Counted from the first letter of the stretch, positions 47,368 to 58,510 are shown. The stretch: DNA of 64,000 bases from Kluyvera georgiana ATCC 51603 (GCF_001654985.1 NZ_LXEU01000039.1:1-64000), one strand, 5' to 3'. Notes: a model not told the origin generated them from the sequence alone. Numbers and translations are program-made.

Positions 47368-48587
47368 AGATTCTGGTGTATGGCATCAACTATTCGCCTG
47401 AACTGACCGGCATCGGCAAATACACCGGTGAAATGGTCGAGTGGATGGCGCAGCAGGGCCACGAGGTGCGGGTGATTACCGCGCCGCCGTACTACCCGGA
47501 ATGGCAGGTAGGCGCGAAATACTCCAGCTGGCGCTACCGCCGGGAAAACGGCGACGCTACCGTCTGGCGTTGCCCGCTGTACGTACCAAAGCAGCCGTCG
47601 ACGCTGAAGCGGTTAATCCATCTCGGCAGCTTTGCGCTCAGCAGTTTCTTCCCGCTGATGGCCCAACGCCGCTGGAAACCGGATCGCATTATCGGCGTGG
47701 TGCCAACGCTGTTTTGTACCCCGGGGATGCGTCTGCTGGCGAAGCTTTCCGGCGCGCGGACGCTGCTGCATATTCAGGATTATGAAGTGGATGCCATGCT
47801 GGGGCTGGGCATGGCGGGCAGCGGTCGCTCCGGCAAGGTGGCAAAACTTGCCAGCGCCTTTGAGCGCAGCGGGCTGCACAACGTCGACAACGTCTCGACC
47901 ATCTCGCGCTCGATGATGAACAAAGCCTGCGAGAAGGGCGTTGCGCCGGAGAAGGTGATTTTCTTCCCTAACTGGTCGGAAGTTTCGCGTTTTCGCGAGG
48001 TACCGGAAACGTTGGTGACGGCGCTGCGTCAGCGTCTTGGCCTGCCGGATGAACGCAAAATTATTCTTTACTCCGGCAATATCGGCGAGAAACAGGGGCT
48101 GGAGAGCGTGATTACTGCCGCCGAACAGCTCCGTGAACAGCCGTGGCTGTTTGCCATGGTCGGCCAGGGCGGCGGTAAAGCGCGGCTGGAGAAAATGGTC
48201 GCCGAACGCGGGCTGGATAACGTCAAGTTCCTGCCGCTTCAATCGTATGAAGATTTGCCCGCGCTGCTGGCGATTGGCGACTGCCATCTGGTGATTCAGA
48301 AGCGTGGCGCCGCCGATGCGGTGCTGCCTTCTAAGCTGACCAATATTCTGGCGGTGGGCGGCAATGCGGTGATTACCGCTGAACCGCAGACCGAGCTGGG
48401 CCAGCTGTGTCTGGACAATCCGGGCATTGCGGTGTGCGTGACGCCTGAATCGGTTCCGTCGCTGGTCGACGGGATCGAGCAGGCGCTGACGATGCCGAAG
48501 CGAAATGCGGTCGCTCGCGCCTGGGCTGAACGTTCGCTCGATAAAGAACACGTTCTCAACCAATTTATTGCTGATATTCGGGGTTAA
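47364..48587 (+). CDS. wcaI: Colanic acid fucosyltransferase WcaI (GT4)
   Basis: 407 residues, GT-B family 4. The N-terminus [20 protein letters not shown] and the donor half with [15 protein letters not shown] and [21 protein letters not shown] are present. Reported to add the first fucose to Glc-PP-undecaprenol made by WcaJ. Overlaps gmm by four bases and lies three bases before manC. Confidence 0.95.
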   Translation: MKILVYGINYSPELTGIGKYTGEMVEWMAQQGHEVRVITAPPYYPEWQVGAKYSSWRYRRENGDATVWRCPLYVPKQPSTLKRLIHLGSFALSSFFPLMAQRRWKPDRIIGVVPTLFCTPGMRLLAKLSGARTLLHIQDYEVDAMLGLGMAGSGRSGKVAKLASAFERSGLHNVDNVSTISRSMMNKACEKGVAPEKVIFFPNWSEVSRFREVPETLVTALRQRLGLPDERKIILYSGNIGEKQGLESVITAAEQLREQPWLFAMVGQGGGKARLEKMVAERGLDNVKFLPLQSYEDLPALLAIGDCHLVIQKRGAADAVLPSKLTNILAVGGNAVITAEPQTELGQLCLDNPGIAVCVTPESVPSLVDGIEQALTMPKRNAVARAWAERSLDKEHVLNQFIADIRG

Positions 48588-48590
48588 ACG

Positions 48591-50027
48591 ATGAGTCAAA
48601 CTACGCTTTTCCCGGTCGTGATGGCCGGTGGCTCGGGTAGCCGACTGTGGCCGCTGTCCCGAGTGCTGTACCCCAAACAGTTCCTGTGCCTGAAAGGGGA
48701 CATGACGATGCTGCAGGCCACGGTGAACCGCCTGGACGGCGTGAAGTGCGCCAGCCCGGTGGTTATCTGTAATGAGCAGCACCGCTTTATCGTGGCGGAA
48801 CAGCTGCGTCAGCTCAACAAGCTGACCGAAAACATTATTCTGGAACCGGCGGGGCGCAACACGGCGCCAGCCATTGCCCTGGCGGCGCTGGCGGCTAAAC
48901 GTCGCGAACCGGACGGCGACCCGCTGATGCTGGTGCTGGCGGCTGACCACGTCATTCAGGACGAAGAGGCCTTCCGCGCGGCGGTTCGTCATGCCACGCC
49001 GTATGCTGAAAATGGCAAGCTGGTGACCTTCGGCATCGTGCCGAACGTGCCGGAAACCGGCTATGGCTATATTCGCCGGGGTGATGTCACGCCGGGAACT
49101 GACGACACGCTGGCCTTCGACGTCGCACAGTTTGTCGAAAAACCCAATCTCGATACCGCACAGGCCTATGTCGCCAGCGGTGAATACTACTGGAACAGCG
49201 GCATGTTCCTGTTCCGCGCCGGGCGCTATCTGGAAGAGCTGGGCAAATATCGCCCGGATATTCTTCGCGCCTGCGAAAAAGCGATGGATGTCACCGACCC
49301 GGATCTCGACTTTATCCGCGTCGATGAAGCGGCGTTCCTGAGCTGCCCGGACGAATCCATCGATTATGCGGTAATGGAACAGACCGCGGATGCGGTAGTG
49401 GTGCCGATGGATGCGGGCTGGAGCGACGTCGGCTCCTGGTCATCGCTGTGGGAGATCAGCAGCCACACGCCGGAAGGCAACGTGCACCATGGCGATGTGA
49501 TCAGCCATAAAACCGAAAACAGCTATGTCTATGCTGAGTCTGGCCTGGTGACGACCGTCGGGGTAAAGGACCTGGTGGTGGTGCAAACCAAAGACGCGGT
49601 GCTTATCGCCGATCGCAACGCGGTGCAGGACGTGAAAAAGGTGGTCGAGAAGATTAAAGCCGATGGCCGCCACGAACACCATATTCACCGGGAAGTCTAT
49701 CGCCCGTGGGGCAAATATGACTCGATTGATTCCGGCGATCGCTATCAGGTCAAGCGCATCACCGTGAAGCCGGGTGAGGGGCTGTCGCTGCAGATGCATC
49801 ACCACCGTGCGGAACACTGGATTGTGGTGGCGGGCACCGCCAAAGTGACCCTCAACGACCAAATCACGCTGCTGGGGGAAAATGAGTCTATCTACATTCC
49901 TCTCGGCGTCACGCATTGTCTGGAAAACCCGGGGAAAATCCCGCTCGACCTGATTGAGGTGCGATCTGGCGCCTATCTGGAAGAGGACGACGTGGTGCGC
50001 TTCCAGGATCGTTACGGGCGCGTGTAG
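48591..50027 (+). CDS. manC: Mannose-1-phosphate guanylyltransferase ManC (CpsB)
   Basis: 478 residues. An N-terminal nucleotidyltransferase domain with [15 protein letters not shown] and the FVEKPN motif is followed by a C-terminal cupin (phosphomannose-isomerase-like) domain with [20 protein letters not shown]. It makes GDP-mannose from mannose-1-phosphate and GTP, feeding gmd-fcl. A REP-type element separates it from manB. Confidence 0.97.
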   Translation: MSQTTLFPVVMAGGSGSRLWPLSRVLYPKQFLCLKGDMTMLQATVNRLDGVKCASPVVICNEQHRFIVAEQLRQLNKLTENIILEPAGRNTAPAIALAALAAKRREPDGDPLMLVLAADHVIQDEEAFRAAVRHATPYAENGKLVTFGIVPNVPETGYGYIRRGDVTPGTDDTLAFDVAQFVEKPNLDTAQAYVASGEYYWNSGMFLFRAGRYLEELGKYRPDILRACEKAMDVTDPDLDFIRVDEAAFLSCPDESIDYAVMEQTADAVVVPMDAGWSDVGSWSSLWEISSHTPEGNVHHGDVISHKTENSYVYAESGLVTTVGVKDLVVVQTKDAVLIADRNAVQDVKKVVEKIKADGRHEHHIHREVYRPWGKYDSIDSGDRYQVKRITVKPGEGLSLQMHHHRAEHWIVVAGTAKVTLNDQITLLGENESIYIPLGVTHCLENPGKIPLDLIEVRSGAYLEEDDVVRFQDRYGRV

Positions 50028-50038
50028 CGCGCGTATTG

Positions 50039-50112
50039 CGCCCGGTGGCGCTGCGCTTACCGGGCCTACAAAACCCAAACCGTAGGCCGGATAAGCGAAG
50101 CGCCATCCGGCA
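50039..50112. repeat. REP/BIME element between manC and manB
   Basis: Two REP units in opposite orientation: GCCCGGTGGCGCTGCGCTTA with CCGGGCCTAC, and GTAGGCCGGATAAGCGAAGC with GCCATCCGGC. The outer parts can pair. It lies inside the colanic acid operon, just after the manC stop. Confidence 0.88.
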
Positions 50113-50180
50113 ACTCACGACACTGAAATTGATGACCCTCACCGGTCAGGGCCAACTGTTGCCTGAAGAAAGGTAAAAAC

Positions 50181-51551
50181 ATGACGAAATTAACCTGTTT
50201 TAAAGCCTACGACATTCGCGGCAAGCTCGGCGAAGAGCTGAATGAAGACATCGCGTGGCGCATTGGCCGCGCCTACGGCGAATACCTGAAGCCGAAAACT
50301 ATCGTGGTGGGCGGCGACGTGCGCTTAACCAGCGAGGCGCTGAAGCTGGCGTTGGCCAATGGCCTGCGCGACGCGGGCGTTGACGTGCTGGATATCGGGC
50401 TTTCCGGCACCGAAGAGATTTACTTCGCTACTTTCCATCTCGGCGTTGATGGCGGTATTGAAGTGACCGCCAGCCATAATCCGATGGACTACAACGGCAT
50501 GAAGCTGGTGCGTGAAGGCGCGCGCCCGATCAGCGGCGATACCGGCCTGCGCGACGTACAGCGCCTGGCAGAAGCCAATGACTTCCCGCCGGTCAACGAT
50601 GCCGCACGCGGTAGCTACCAGAAAATCAACCTGCGCGACGCCTACATCGATCACCTGCTGGGCTACATCAACGTGCAAAACCTGACCCCGCTGAAGCTGG
50701 TGGTGAACTCCGGTAACGGCGCGGCTGGCCCGGTGATTGATGCGCTGGAAGCCCGCTTCAAGGCGCTGAACGTGCCGGTAAGTCTGATTAAAGTGCACAA
50801 CACGCCGGACGGCACCTTCCCGCACGGCATTCCTAACCCATTGCTGCCGGAGTGCCGCGCGGACACCCGCGATGCGGTCATCAAATACGGTGCCGATATG
50901 GGTATTGCTTTTGACGGCGACTTCGACCGTTGCTTCCTGTTTGACGAGAAAGGGCAGTTTATCGAGGGCTACTACATCGTCGGCCTGCTGGCCGAAGCGT
51001 TCCTCGAGAAAAACCCCGGCGCGCGGATTATTCACGACCCGCGTCTGTCGTGGAACACCGTGGACGTGGTGACCGCGGCGGGCGGCACGCCGGTAATGTC
51101 GAAAACCGGTCATGCGTTTATTAAAGAGCGCATGCGTCAGGACGACGCGGTCTACGGCGGTGAAATGAGCGCCCACCACTATTTCCGCGATTTTGCCTAC
51201 TGCGACAGCGGCATGATCCCATGGCTGCTGGTGAGCGAACTGCTGTGTCTGAAGGGTAAAACGCTGGGTGAGCTGGTGCATGACCGCATGGCGGCGTTCC
51301 CGGCGAGTGGGGAAATCAACAGTCAGCTGGCGGCGCCGTCAGAAGCGATTGCCCGCGTGGAGGCGCACTTTGCCGGCAGCGCGCTGGAGATTGACCGTAC
51401 CGACGGCATCAGCCTGGCATTTGCCGACTGGCGCTTCAACCTGCGCTCTTCCAATACCGAACCGGTGGTGCGCTTAAACGTGGAGTCTCGCGGGAATACG
51501 CCGCTGATGCAGGCGCGAACGCAGGACATTCTGGCGCTGCTTAATCAGTAA
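50181..51551 (+). CDS. manB: Phosphomannomutase ManB (CpsG)
   Basis: 456 residues. Phosphohexomutase with catalytic phosphoserine loop [15 protein letters not shown] near 98-112, metal-binding loop DGDFDRC near 243-249, sugar loop [10 protein letters not shown] near 322-331 and phosphate site RSSNTEP near the C-terminus. Converts mannose-6-phosphate to mannose-1-phosphate for ManC. AAAGGTAAAAAC precedes the ATG, and a roughly 70-base leader follows the REP element. Confidence 0.97.
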   Translation: MTKLTCFKAYDIRGKLGEELNEDIAWRIGRAYGEYLKPKTIVVGGDVRLTSEALKLALANGLRDAGVDVLDIGLSGTEEIYFATFHLGVDGGIEVTASHNPMDYNGMKLVREGARPISGDTGLRDVQRLAEANDFPPVNDAARGSYQKINLRDAYIDHLLGYINVQNLTPLKLVVNSGNGAAGPVIDALEARFKALNVPVSLIKVHNTPDGTFPHGIPNPLLPECRADTRDAVIKYGADMGIAFDGDFDRCFLFDEKGQFIEGYYIVGLLAEAFLEKNPGARIIHDPRLSWNTVDVVTAAGGTPVMSKTGHAFIKERMRQDDAVYGGEMSAHHYFRDFAYCDSGMIPWLLVSELLCLKGKTLGELVHDRMAAFPASGEINSQLAAPSEAIARVEAHFAGSALEIDRTDGISLAFADWRFNLRSSNTEPVVRLNVESRGNTPLMQARTQDILALLNQ

Positions 51552-51557
51552 TCATTG

Positions 51558-51662
51558 CCCCTCACCCTAACCCTCTCTTCAGAGAGGAGCGGGAACCGAA
51601 CGTGCAGGCTGCGGATGGCTTTTTCTCCCTCGCCCCTTTGGGGAGAGGGCCGGGGTGAGGGG
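51558..51662. repeat. Long inverted-repeat element between manB and wcaJ
   Basis: Outer arms CCCCTCACCCTAACCCTCTC and GAGAGGGCCGGGGTGAGGGG pair over about 20 bases. It is the same family as 39588-39672, with the CCCTAACCC and CCGGGG arm types on opposite sides, meaning inverted orientation. A frame opens across it (from 51555), but that is not part of wcaJ. Confidence 0.8.
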
Positions 51663-51683
51663 ACACGACGAATAGGACCAACG

Positions 51684-53078
51684 ATGACGACTCTAAAAAA
51701 GCGCGAACGAGCTAAAACGAATGCATCGTTAATCTCCATGGTGCAGCGTTTTTCCGACATCACCATCATGCTGGGGGGATTGTGGCTGGTGTGTCAGGCG
51801 GTTGCGTTGCCGTTTTTATATCTCCATCTGTTGATGGCGCTGGTGACGCTGGTCGTTTTCCAGATGATTGGCGGGATTACCGATTTCTACCGCTCCTGGC
51901 GCGGCGTGCGTATCACCACCGAATTGCTGCTGTTATTGCAGAACTGGACGCTGAGCCTGGTGTTTGCGGCGGGGCTGCTGGCGTTTAACGATGATTTTAA
52001 TACCAACTTTGCCATGTGGCTGGCGTGGTACCTGCTCAGCACCATCGGCATGCTGGCGAGCCGCGCGTTTATTCGCTATGGCGCTGGTGTGCTGCGCCAT
52101 CGCGGCTATAACACCCGTTATGTGGCGGTAGCAGGAGATATGCCGGAAGGGCAGGCGCTGCTCGAGAGCTTCCGTAACCAGCCGTGGCTGGGTTATGAGG
52201 TAGTCGGTAGCTATTACGATGCCAAACCGGGCGGCGTTAACCCCGACTGGATGGGCAACCTTGAACAACTGCTCGACGATGCGCGCAGCGGCAAAATCCA
52301 CAACGTCTATATCTCAATGGCGATGCAGGAAGAGAGCCAGATTAAAGAGGTGGTCCGTTCTCTTGCCGACACCACCTGCTCGGTGCTGCTGATCCCGGAT
52401 GTTTTCACCTTCAACATCCTGCACTCACGGGTGGAAGTGGTGAACGGTATTCCGCTGGTGCCGCTGTACGACACGCCGCTCTCCGGGGTTAACCGCATTA
52501 TCAAACGGCTGGAGGATATCGTCCTGGCGCTGGGCATTCTGCTGTTGATTTCGCCGGCGCTGTGCTGCATCGCACTGGCGGTGAAGCTGAGTTCGCCGGG
52601 CCCCATCATCTTCCGCCAGACCCGCTACGGCATGGACGGTAAGCCGATCAAAGTGTGGAAATTCCGCTCGATGAAGGTCATGGAGAACGACAAGGTGGTG
52701 AAACAGGCGACGCAGAACGACCCGCGTGTGACCCGCGTCGGCAACTTCCTGCGCCGCACCTCGCTGGATGAACTGCCGCAGTTTATCAACGTGCTCACCG
52801 GCGGCATGTCTATCGTCGGCCCGCGTCCGCACGCGGTGGCGCACAACGAGCAGTACCGTCAATTGATTGAAGGCTACATGCTGCGCCACAAAGTGAAGCC
52901 AGGCATTACTGGCTGGGCGCAGATCAACGGCTGGCGCGGTGAAACCGACACCCTCGAAAAAATGGAAAAACGGGTGGAGTTCGATCTCGAATACATCCGC
53001 GAATGGAGCCTGTGGCTCGATATCAAAATCGTCTTCCTGACGGTGTTTAAAGGCTTTGTCAACAAAGCAGCCTACTGA
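51684..53078 (+). CDS. wcaJ: Undecaprenyl-phosphate glucose phosphotransferase WcaJ
   Basis: 464 residues from the ATG at 51684 (MTTLKKRERAKTN), as in E. coli. An N-terminal group of membrane helices is followed by a CoA-binding-like domain. The membrane-reentrant helix and C-terminal catalytic domain have SSPGPIIFRQTRYGMDGKPI, FRSMKV, RRTSLDELPQFINVL and GPRPHAV. It starts each colanic acid repeat by moving Glc-1-P from UDP-glucose to undecaprenyl phosphate. Confidence 0.97.
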   Translation: MTTLKKRERAKTNASLISMVQRFSDITIMLGGLWLVCQAVALPFLYLHLLMALVTLVVFQMIGGITDFYRSWRGVRITTELLLLLQNWTLSLVFAAGLLAFNDDFNTNFAMWLAWYLLSTIGMLASRAFIRYGAGVLRHRGYNTRYVAVAGDMPEGQALLESFRNQPWLGYEVVGSYYDAKPGGVNPDWMGNLEQLLDDARSGKIHNVYISMAMQEESQIKEVVRSLADTTCSVLLIPDVFTFNILHSRVEVVNGIPLVPLYDTPLSGVNRIIKRLEDIVLALGILLLISPALCCIALAVKLSSPGPIIFRQTRYGMDGKPIKVWKFRSMKVMENDKVVKQATQNDPRVTRVGNFLRRTSLDELPQFINVLTGGMSIVGPRPHAVAHNEQYRQLIEGYMLRHKVKPGITGWAQINGWRGETDTLEKMEKRVEFDLEYIREWSLWLDIKIVFLTVFKGFVNKAAY

Positions 53079-53087
53079 GGAAGTGAC

Positions 53088-54569
53088 ATGGGCCTGAGAG
53101 AAAAAACCATCAATGGCGCGAAATGGTCGGCGATGGCGACGGTGGTGATTATTGGCCTGGGGCTGGCGCAGATGACCGTGTTGGCACGGCTGTTTGACGG
53201 CCATCAGTTTGGTCTGCTCACCGTATCGCTGGTGATTATCGCGCTGGCGGACACGCTGTCGGATTTTGGCATCGCCAACTCGATTATTCAGCGTAAAGCC
53301 ATCAGCCAGATTGAGCTGACCACGCTCTATTGGCTGAATGTCGGCCTGGGGATTGCGGTGTTTGCTGCGGTGTATCTGCTCAGCGATACCATCGCGCGAT
53401 TGCTGCACAACCCGGATCTCGCGCCGTTGATCAAAACGCTGTCGCTGGCCTTTGTGGTGATTCCCCACGGCCAGCAGTTCCGCGCGCTGATGCAAAAGGA
53501 GCTGGAGTTTAACAAGATTGGCTCCATTGAAACGGCAGCGGTGCTGTCGGGCTTTACCTTTACCGTGATCAGCGCCTGCTTCTGGCCGCTGGCCATGACG
53601 GCGATTCTGGGCTATTTGGTCAACAGCGCCGTGCGTACGCTGCTGTTTGGCTATTTTGGCCGCAAAATTTACCGTCCCGGCCTGCATTTTTCACTGACCA
53701 CGGTCATGCCGAACCTGCGTTTTGGCGCGTGGCTGACGGCGGACAGCATCGTCAACTATATCAACACCAACCTGTCGACGCTGACGCTGGCGCGTATCCT
53801 CGGTGCCAGCGTGGCCGGGGGCTATAACCTCGCCTACAACGTGGCGGTGGTGCCGCCGATGAAGCTCAACCCCATTATCACCCGCGTGCTGTTCCCGGCG
53901 TTTGCCAAGATTCAGGACGACACCGACAAGCTGCGAGTCAACTTTTACAAGCTGCTGTCGGTGGTGGGGATCATCAATTTCCCGGCGCTGCTCGGGCTGA
54001 TGGTGGTCAGCAATAACTTCGTGCCGCTGGTGTTTGGCGATAAATGGCTGCACATCGTGCCAATCCTCCAGTTGCTGTGCGTGGTGGGGCTGCTGCGCTC
54101 GGTAGGCAACCCGATTGGTTCGCTGCTGATGGCGAAAGCACGGGTGGACATCAGCTTTAAATTCAACGTCTTTAAGACCTTCCTGTTTATTCCTGCGGTG
54201 ATTATCGGCGGGCAGCTCGGCGGCGCGATTGGCGTCACGCTGGGCTTCCTGCTGGTGCAAATCATCAACACCATCCTCAGCTATTTCGTGATGATTAAAC
54301 CGGTGCTGGGGCCGGGCTACCGCGATTACCTGCTGAGCCTGTGGCTGCCGTTTCGTCTCTCCCTGCCGACGCTGATTGCAAGCTACGCGGTGGGGCGACT
54401 GCTGGAAGGCAGCGTTGCGCTCTCCGCGCTGCTGGCGATGCAGGTGCTGGCGGGCGTGCTCAGCTTTGCGCTGGTGATCATGCTGTCACGCAACAGCCTG
54501 TTGCTTGAACTAAAAAAACCGCTCTGTCGGAGCGGAAAACTGAAAACGTTATTACGCGTTCCTGATTGA
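53088..54569 (+). CDS. wzxC: Colanic acid repeat-unit flippase WzxC
   Basis: 493 residues (E. coli 492), MOP/polysaccharide-exporter superfamily with about 12-14 helices. The N-terminus has LREKTINGAKWSAMATVVII. It moves the finished lipid-linked repeat across the inner membrane to WcaD. GAGGAAGTGAC precedes the ATG. Confidence 0.95.
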   Translation: MGLREKTINGAKWSAMATVVIIGLGLAQMTVLARLFDGHQFGLLTVSLVIIALADTLSDFGIANSIIQRKAISQIELTTLYWLNVGLGIAVFAAVYLLSDTIARLLHNPDLAPLIKTLSLAFVVIPHGQQFRALMQKELEFNKIGSIETAAVLSGFTFTVISACFWPLAMTAILGYLVNSAVRTLLFGYFGRKIYRPGLHFSLTTVMPNLRFGAWLTADSIVNYINTNLSTLTLARILGASVAGGYNLAYNVAVVPPMKLNPIITRVLFPAFAKIQDDTDKLRVNFYKLLSVVGIINFPALLGLMVVSNNFVPLVFGDKWLHIVPILQLLCVVGLLRSVGNPIGSLLMAKARVDISFKFNVFKTFLFIPAVIIGGQLGGAIGVTLGFLLVQIINTILSYFVMIKPVLGPGYRDYLLSLWLPFRLSLPTLIASYAVGRLLEGSVALSALLAMQVLAGVLSFALVIMLSRNSLLLELKKPLCRSGKLKTLLRVPD

Positions 54570-54596
54570 TTTGCTTGAAACCCCTTTGATGAGGCC

Positions 54597-55880
54597 ATGA
54601 TGAAATTACTAATTTTGGGAAACCACACCTGCGGCAACCGCGGCGACAGCGCCATTATGCGCGGCCTGCTCGATGCGATTCTTCGCCAGCAGCCGGACGT
54701 TGAGATGGACGTGATGAGCCGTTTCCCGATCAGTTCCTCCTGGTTGCAGGGGCGTGAAATTATTGCCGATCCGCTGTATCAGCTGAGCCAGAAACAGCAG
54801 GCGGCGGCAGGCGTGAGCGGGCGCGTGAAGAAGGTGCTGCGCCGTCGCTTCCAGCACAAGATCCTGCTGGCTAAGGTCACCGGTGAAGGCAAGCTGCGCA
54901 ACTTTGTGATTGCGCCGGAGTTTCACGAGTTTGTGCGCTTCCTCGGCAACTATGACGCGATTATTCAGGTTGGTGGGTCGAACTATGTCGATCTCTATGG
55001 CCTGACCCACTTTGAATATCCGCTTTGCGCCTTTATGGCTAACAAGCCTATCTACATGATTGGCCACAGCGTCGGCCCGTTCCAGAACCCGGACTTCAAC
55101 GAGCTGGCGAACTATGTCTTTGGCCGCACCAACGCATTGATTTTGCGTGAGACGGTAAGCCGTGAACTGATGGCGAAAGCGCAAATTGATACCCGCAAAG
55201 TGGAGCAGGGCGTGGACACCGCCTGGCTGGTAGAGCATCGCAACGAGAGTTTCGAACCGAGTTACGCGGTGCAGCACTGGCTGAACCTGACTGCACAGCG
55301 TAAAACCGTGGCGATCACCCTGCGCGAGCTGGAGCCGTTTGATAAACGTCTGGGCACCACCCAGCAGGCGTATGAAAAAGCGTTTGCCGAAGTGGTGAAC
55401 CGCATGATTGATGACGGTTATCAGGTACTGGCGCTTTCTACCTGCACCAGTATCGACCGCTACAACCGCGATGATCGTATGGTCGCGCTGCGGATGGCGC
55501 AGTACGTTAAAAACCGCGAGCACTTCCACATCGCCATGGACGAACTTAATGACGTGGAGATTGGCAAAATTCTCGCCTCCTGCGAGCTGACCATCGGCAC
55601 ACGTCTGCATTCGGCAATTATCTCGATGAACTTCGGCACTCCGGCGATTGCCATTAACTACGAGCACAAATCAGCGGGCATCATGCAGCAGTTGGGTATG
55701 CCGGAAATGGCTATCGACATTCGTCACCTGCTGGACGGCTCGATGCAGGGCGTGGTGGGCGATATTCTCAACCAGCTCCCGGCGCTGGGTGAGAAAGTGG
55801 CCGCGGCGGTTGAGGGCGAACGGCAGAAGGGCTTCACCATGATTGAGTCGGTGCTGAACCGCATTCGGGAGGGCCGATGA
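54597..55880 (+). CDS. wcaK: Colanic acid pyruvyltransferase WcaK
   Basis: 427 residues, polysaccharide pyruvyl-transferase fold (CsaB/WcaK), beginning LLILGNHTCGNRGDSAIMRG. Conserved segments are QVGGSNYVDLYG, IGHSVGPFQNPDF, and ASCELTIGTRLHSAIISMNF with the catalytic-type histidine. It adds the pyruvate ketal to the terminal galactose. A short in-frame alternative starts one codon later. It overlaps wcaL by four bases. Confidence 0.95.
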   Translation: MMKLLILGNHTCGNRGDSAIMRGLLDAILRQQPDVEMDVMSRFPISSSWLQGREIIADPLYQLSQKQQAAAGVSGRVKKVLRRRFQHKILLAKVTGEGKLRNFVIAPEFHEFVRFLGNYDAIIQVGGSNYVDLYGLTHFEYPLCAFMANKPIYMIGHSVGPFQNPDFNELANYVFGRTNALILRETVSRELMAKAQIDTRKVEQGVDTAWLVEHRNESFEPSYAVQHWLNLTAQRKTVAITLRELEPFDKRLGTTQQAYEKAFAEVVNRMIDDGYQVLALSTCTSIDRYNRDDRMVALRMAQYVKNREHFHIAMDELNDVEIGKILASCELTIGTRLHSAIISMNFGTPAIAINYEHKSAGIMQQLGMPEMAIDIRHLLDGSMQGVVGDILNQLPALGEKVAAAVEGERQKGFTMIESVLNRIREGR

Positions 55881-57100
55881 AAGTCAGCTTCTTCCTGCTG
55901 AAATTTCCTTTATCGTCTGAGACGTTTGTCTTAAACCAGATCGTGGCGTTTATCGAGATGGGTTATGAGGTGGAGATTGTCGCCCTGCAAAAGGGCGACC
56001 TGACCAACACTCATGCTGCGTATACGCAATATCAACTGGCGGACAAAGTTCGCTGGTTACAGGATGAGCCGGCAACCGCGCTGGAGAAGCTGCGCTACCG
56101 GGCATTCAGTACCCTGCGCGGTTTACACCGTCCCGCCGTCTGGCGGGCCTTGAACGCGCGGCGTTACGGTCAGGAGGCGCGTAACCTGATCCTATCCTCC
56201 ATTTGTAGCCGTACGCCTGCGCCGATTATCGCCGACGTTTATATCGCCCACTTTGGCCCGGCGGGAGTGACCGCCGCCAAGCTCCGCGAGCTGGGCGTGA
56301 TTGACGGTAAGATTGCCACCGTTTTTCACGGCATCGATATTTCAAGCCGCGAGGTGTTGAACCACTATACCGGCGAATACCAGCAGCTGTTTCGCCGCGG
56401 CGACATGATGTTGCCCATCAGCCAGCTGTGGGCTGACCGACTGCAGGCTATGGGCTGCCCGACGGATAAAATCACCGTTTCCAGGATGGGCGTGAACATG
56501 GACCGCTTCTCGCTGCGTCCGCTAAAAGCGCCTGACGGCTGTTTGCAGATCCTCTCCGTTGCGCGTCTGACTGAGAAAAAAGGGTTACACGTGGCGATTG
56601 AAGCCTGCCGCCAGTTGAAAGAGCGCGGCGTGAACTTTCGCTATCGCATCCTTGGTATCGGGCCGTGGGAACGCCGCCTGCGCACCCTGATTGAACAGTA
56701 TCAGCTGGAAGATTGCGTCGAAATGCCGGGCTTCAAGCCTAGCCATGAAGTGAAAGCGCTGCTTGATGAAGCCGACGTTTTCCTTCTGCCCTCGGTGACC
56801 GGTGCCGACGGTGATATGGAAGGCATTCCGGTCGCGCTCATGGAGGCGATGGCGGTGGGGATACCGGTGCTATCGACGATACACAGCGGCATACCGGAAC
56901 TGATTGATTCCGGCCATACCGGCTGGCTGGTGGACGAATACGACGCCACGGCGCTGGCGGACAAGCTGCAATCGCTGGGGCGTATGGATGCGCGCAGCCT
57001 GCAGCCGGTGCTGACGCGCGCACGTGAGAAAGTCGAAACCGATTTTAACCAGCAGGTGATTAACCGGCAGCTTGCCAGCCTGCTGCAGACGCTTTGCTAA
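55877..57100 (+). CDS. wcaL: Colanic acid glycosyltransferase WcaL (GT4)
   Basis: 407 residues, GT-B family 4. KVSFFLLKFPLSSETFVLNQ lies at the N-terminus. The donor site has SVARLTEKKGLHVAIEACRQ and PSVTGADGDMEGIPVALMEA, containing the E-x7-E pattern. It adds one of the side-chain sugars of colanic acid (probably galactose; assignment not certain). Nine bases separate it from wcaM. Confidence 0.94.
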   Translation: MKVSFFLLKFPLSSETFVLNQIVAFIEMGYEVEIVALQKGDLTNTHAAYTQYQLADKVRWLQDEPATALEKLRYRAFSTLRGLHRPAVWRALNARRYGQEARNLILSSICSRTPAPIIADVYIAHFGPAGVTAAKLRELGVIDGKIATVFHGIDISSREVLNHYTGEYQQLFRRGDMMLPISQLWADRLQAMGCPTDKITVSRMGVNMDRFSLRPLKAPDGCLQILSVARLTEKKGLHVAIEACRQLKERGVNFRYRILGIGPWERRLRTLIEQYQLEDCVEMPGFKPSHEVKALLDEADVFLLPSVTGADGDMEGIPVALMEAMAVGIPVLSTIHSGIPELIDSGHTGWLVDEYDATALADKLQSLGRMDARSLQPVLTRAREKVETDFNQQVINRQLASLLQTLC

Positions 57101-57109
57101 GGAGGCGCT

Positions 57110-58510
57110 ATGCACACCTTAACCCGACGTTACTTCCTCACCGCCGGGGCGACGCTTGCCGCAGCGCTGCCGGTACTTTCAGCGACCCATGCGCGTGCCG
57201 CAGAGAAGCGCCTGACGGTGGACATACGTGACTATGTGCACAACGGCGACTGGATTCGCGCATTCAACGACGCCTTTGCGCAGGCCGACACGGTCAACGT
57301 GCCGGCGGATGTGGTTTGCGACAATATCAATACCGCGATTACGTTGCCGCCGGGGAAAACGCTGGCGATTGCCGGCGCGCTGAAGGGCAACGGGCGCGGG
57401 CGCTTTATCCTGCAAAAGGGCTGCCAGGTGATCGGCAGCGGTGAAGGCAGCCTCTACAACATGACCCTGGATGTGCGCGGCGGCGACTGCACCATTGCCG
57501 GGTTGACGATGAGCGGCTACGGCCCGGTGGCGCAGATTTTCATCGGCGGCAAAGATAAGCGCACGCTGCGTAACCTGACCATTACCCGCCTGACCATCAC
57601 TAAAGCCAACTACGGTATTCTGCGCCAGGGCTACCATAATCAGTGGCTCGATGTGAACATCACCCACTGTCACTTCAGCTATCTGCAGGGCGACGCCATT
57701 GAGTGGAACGTGGCGATCAACGACCGCAATATCCTGATCTCCGACCATGTTATCGACCATATCGACTGCACCAACGGTAAGGTCAACTGGGGCATTGGTA
57801 TCGGCCTCGCCGGTAGCACCTACGATAATGGCTACCCGGAAGAGCAGGCGGTGAAAAATTTCGTCGTCGCTAACATCACCGGCAGCAACTGTCGCCAGCT
57901 GGTGCACGTGGAAAACGGCAAACACTTTATTATACGTAATGTGAAAGCCAGCAATATCACACCGGAATTCAGCAAGCAGGCGGGAATAGATAACGCCACG
58001 GTGGCGATCTACGGATGTGATAATTTCGTTATTGATGGTGTCGATATGGTTAATAGCGCGGGAATGCTGATTGGCTACGGTGTTATCAAAGGTAACTATT
58101 TGTCTATACCGCAAAATTTCCGCTTAAATAATGTACAGATGGATAATAGCGCGCTGCCTTATACGGTTCGCGGTATTCAAATTTCCTCTGGCAACAATCC
58201 CTCGTTTGTCTCTCTCACCAACCTCTCCATGAAGCACGCTTCGCTGGAGATTCACAATAAGCCTCAGCACATTTTCTTGAGGAACATCAACGTGATGCAA
58301 CTGTCCTCTCGCGGGCCTGCGCTGAAGCTGAACTTCGATTTACGCAAGGATGTGCGTGGGAAGTTTATGGCCAAGCAGGATACGTTGCTGTCGCTGGCGA
58401 ACGTGAGGGCGGTGAACGAGAAGGGGGTGGCGGCGGTGGATATTGATCATATCGATCAGCAAGTGGTGAACGTCGAAAAAGTGAACTTTCATCTCCCTGA
58501 CAGGCGATAA
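57110..58510 (+). CDS. wcaM: Colanic acid cluster protein WcaM with Tat-type signal
   Basis: 466 residues (E. coli 464). The N-terminus [20 protein letters not shown] is a twin-arginine signal peptide ending in THARA, so the protein should be exported folded. The rest is a right-handed parallel beta-helix of pectin-lyase type, with repeated N-x-x-I-x-x-x turns. Its biochemical role is unproven; a lyase or modifying role on the polymer is possible. Last gene of the operon. AAGGAGGCGC precedes the ATG. Confidence 0.92.
   Translation: MHTLTRRYFLTAGATLAAALPVLSATHARAAEKRLTVDIRDYVHNGDWIRAFNDAFAQADTVNVPADVVCDNINTAITLPPGKTLAIAGALKGNGRGRFILQKGCQVIGSGEGSLYNMTLDVRGGDCTIAGLTMSGYGPVAQIFIGGKDKRTLRNLTITRLTITKANYGILRQGYHNQWLDVNITHCHFSYLQGDAIEWNVAINDRNILISDHVIDHIDCTNGKVNWGIGIGLAGSTYDNGYPEEQAVKNFVVANITGSNCRQLVHVENGKHFIIRNVKASNITPEFSKQAGIDNATVAIYGCDNFVIDGVDMVNSAGMLIGYGVIKGNYLSIPQNFRLNNVQMDNSALPYTVRGIQISSGNNPSFVSLTNLSMKHASLEIHNKPQHIFLRNINVMQLSSRGPALKLNFDLRKDVRGKFMAKQDTLLSLANVRAVNEKGVAAVDIDHIDQQVVNVEKVNFHLPDRR

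Noticed and set aside
51555-51683. In-frame extension of wcaJ by 43 codons.
   Set aside because: The extension is translated from the interspersed hairpin repeat; E. coli WcaJ starts at the residue corresponding to 51684.
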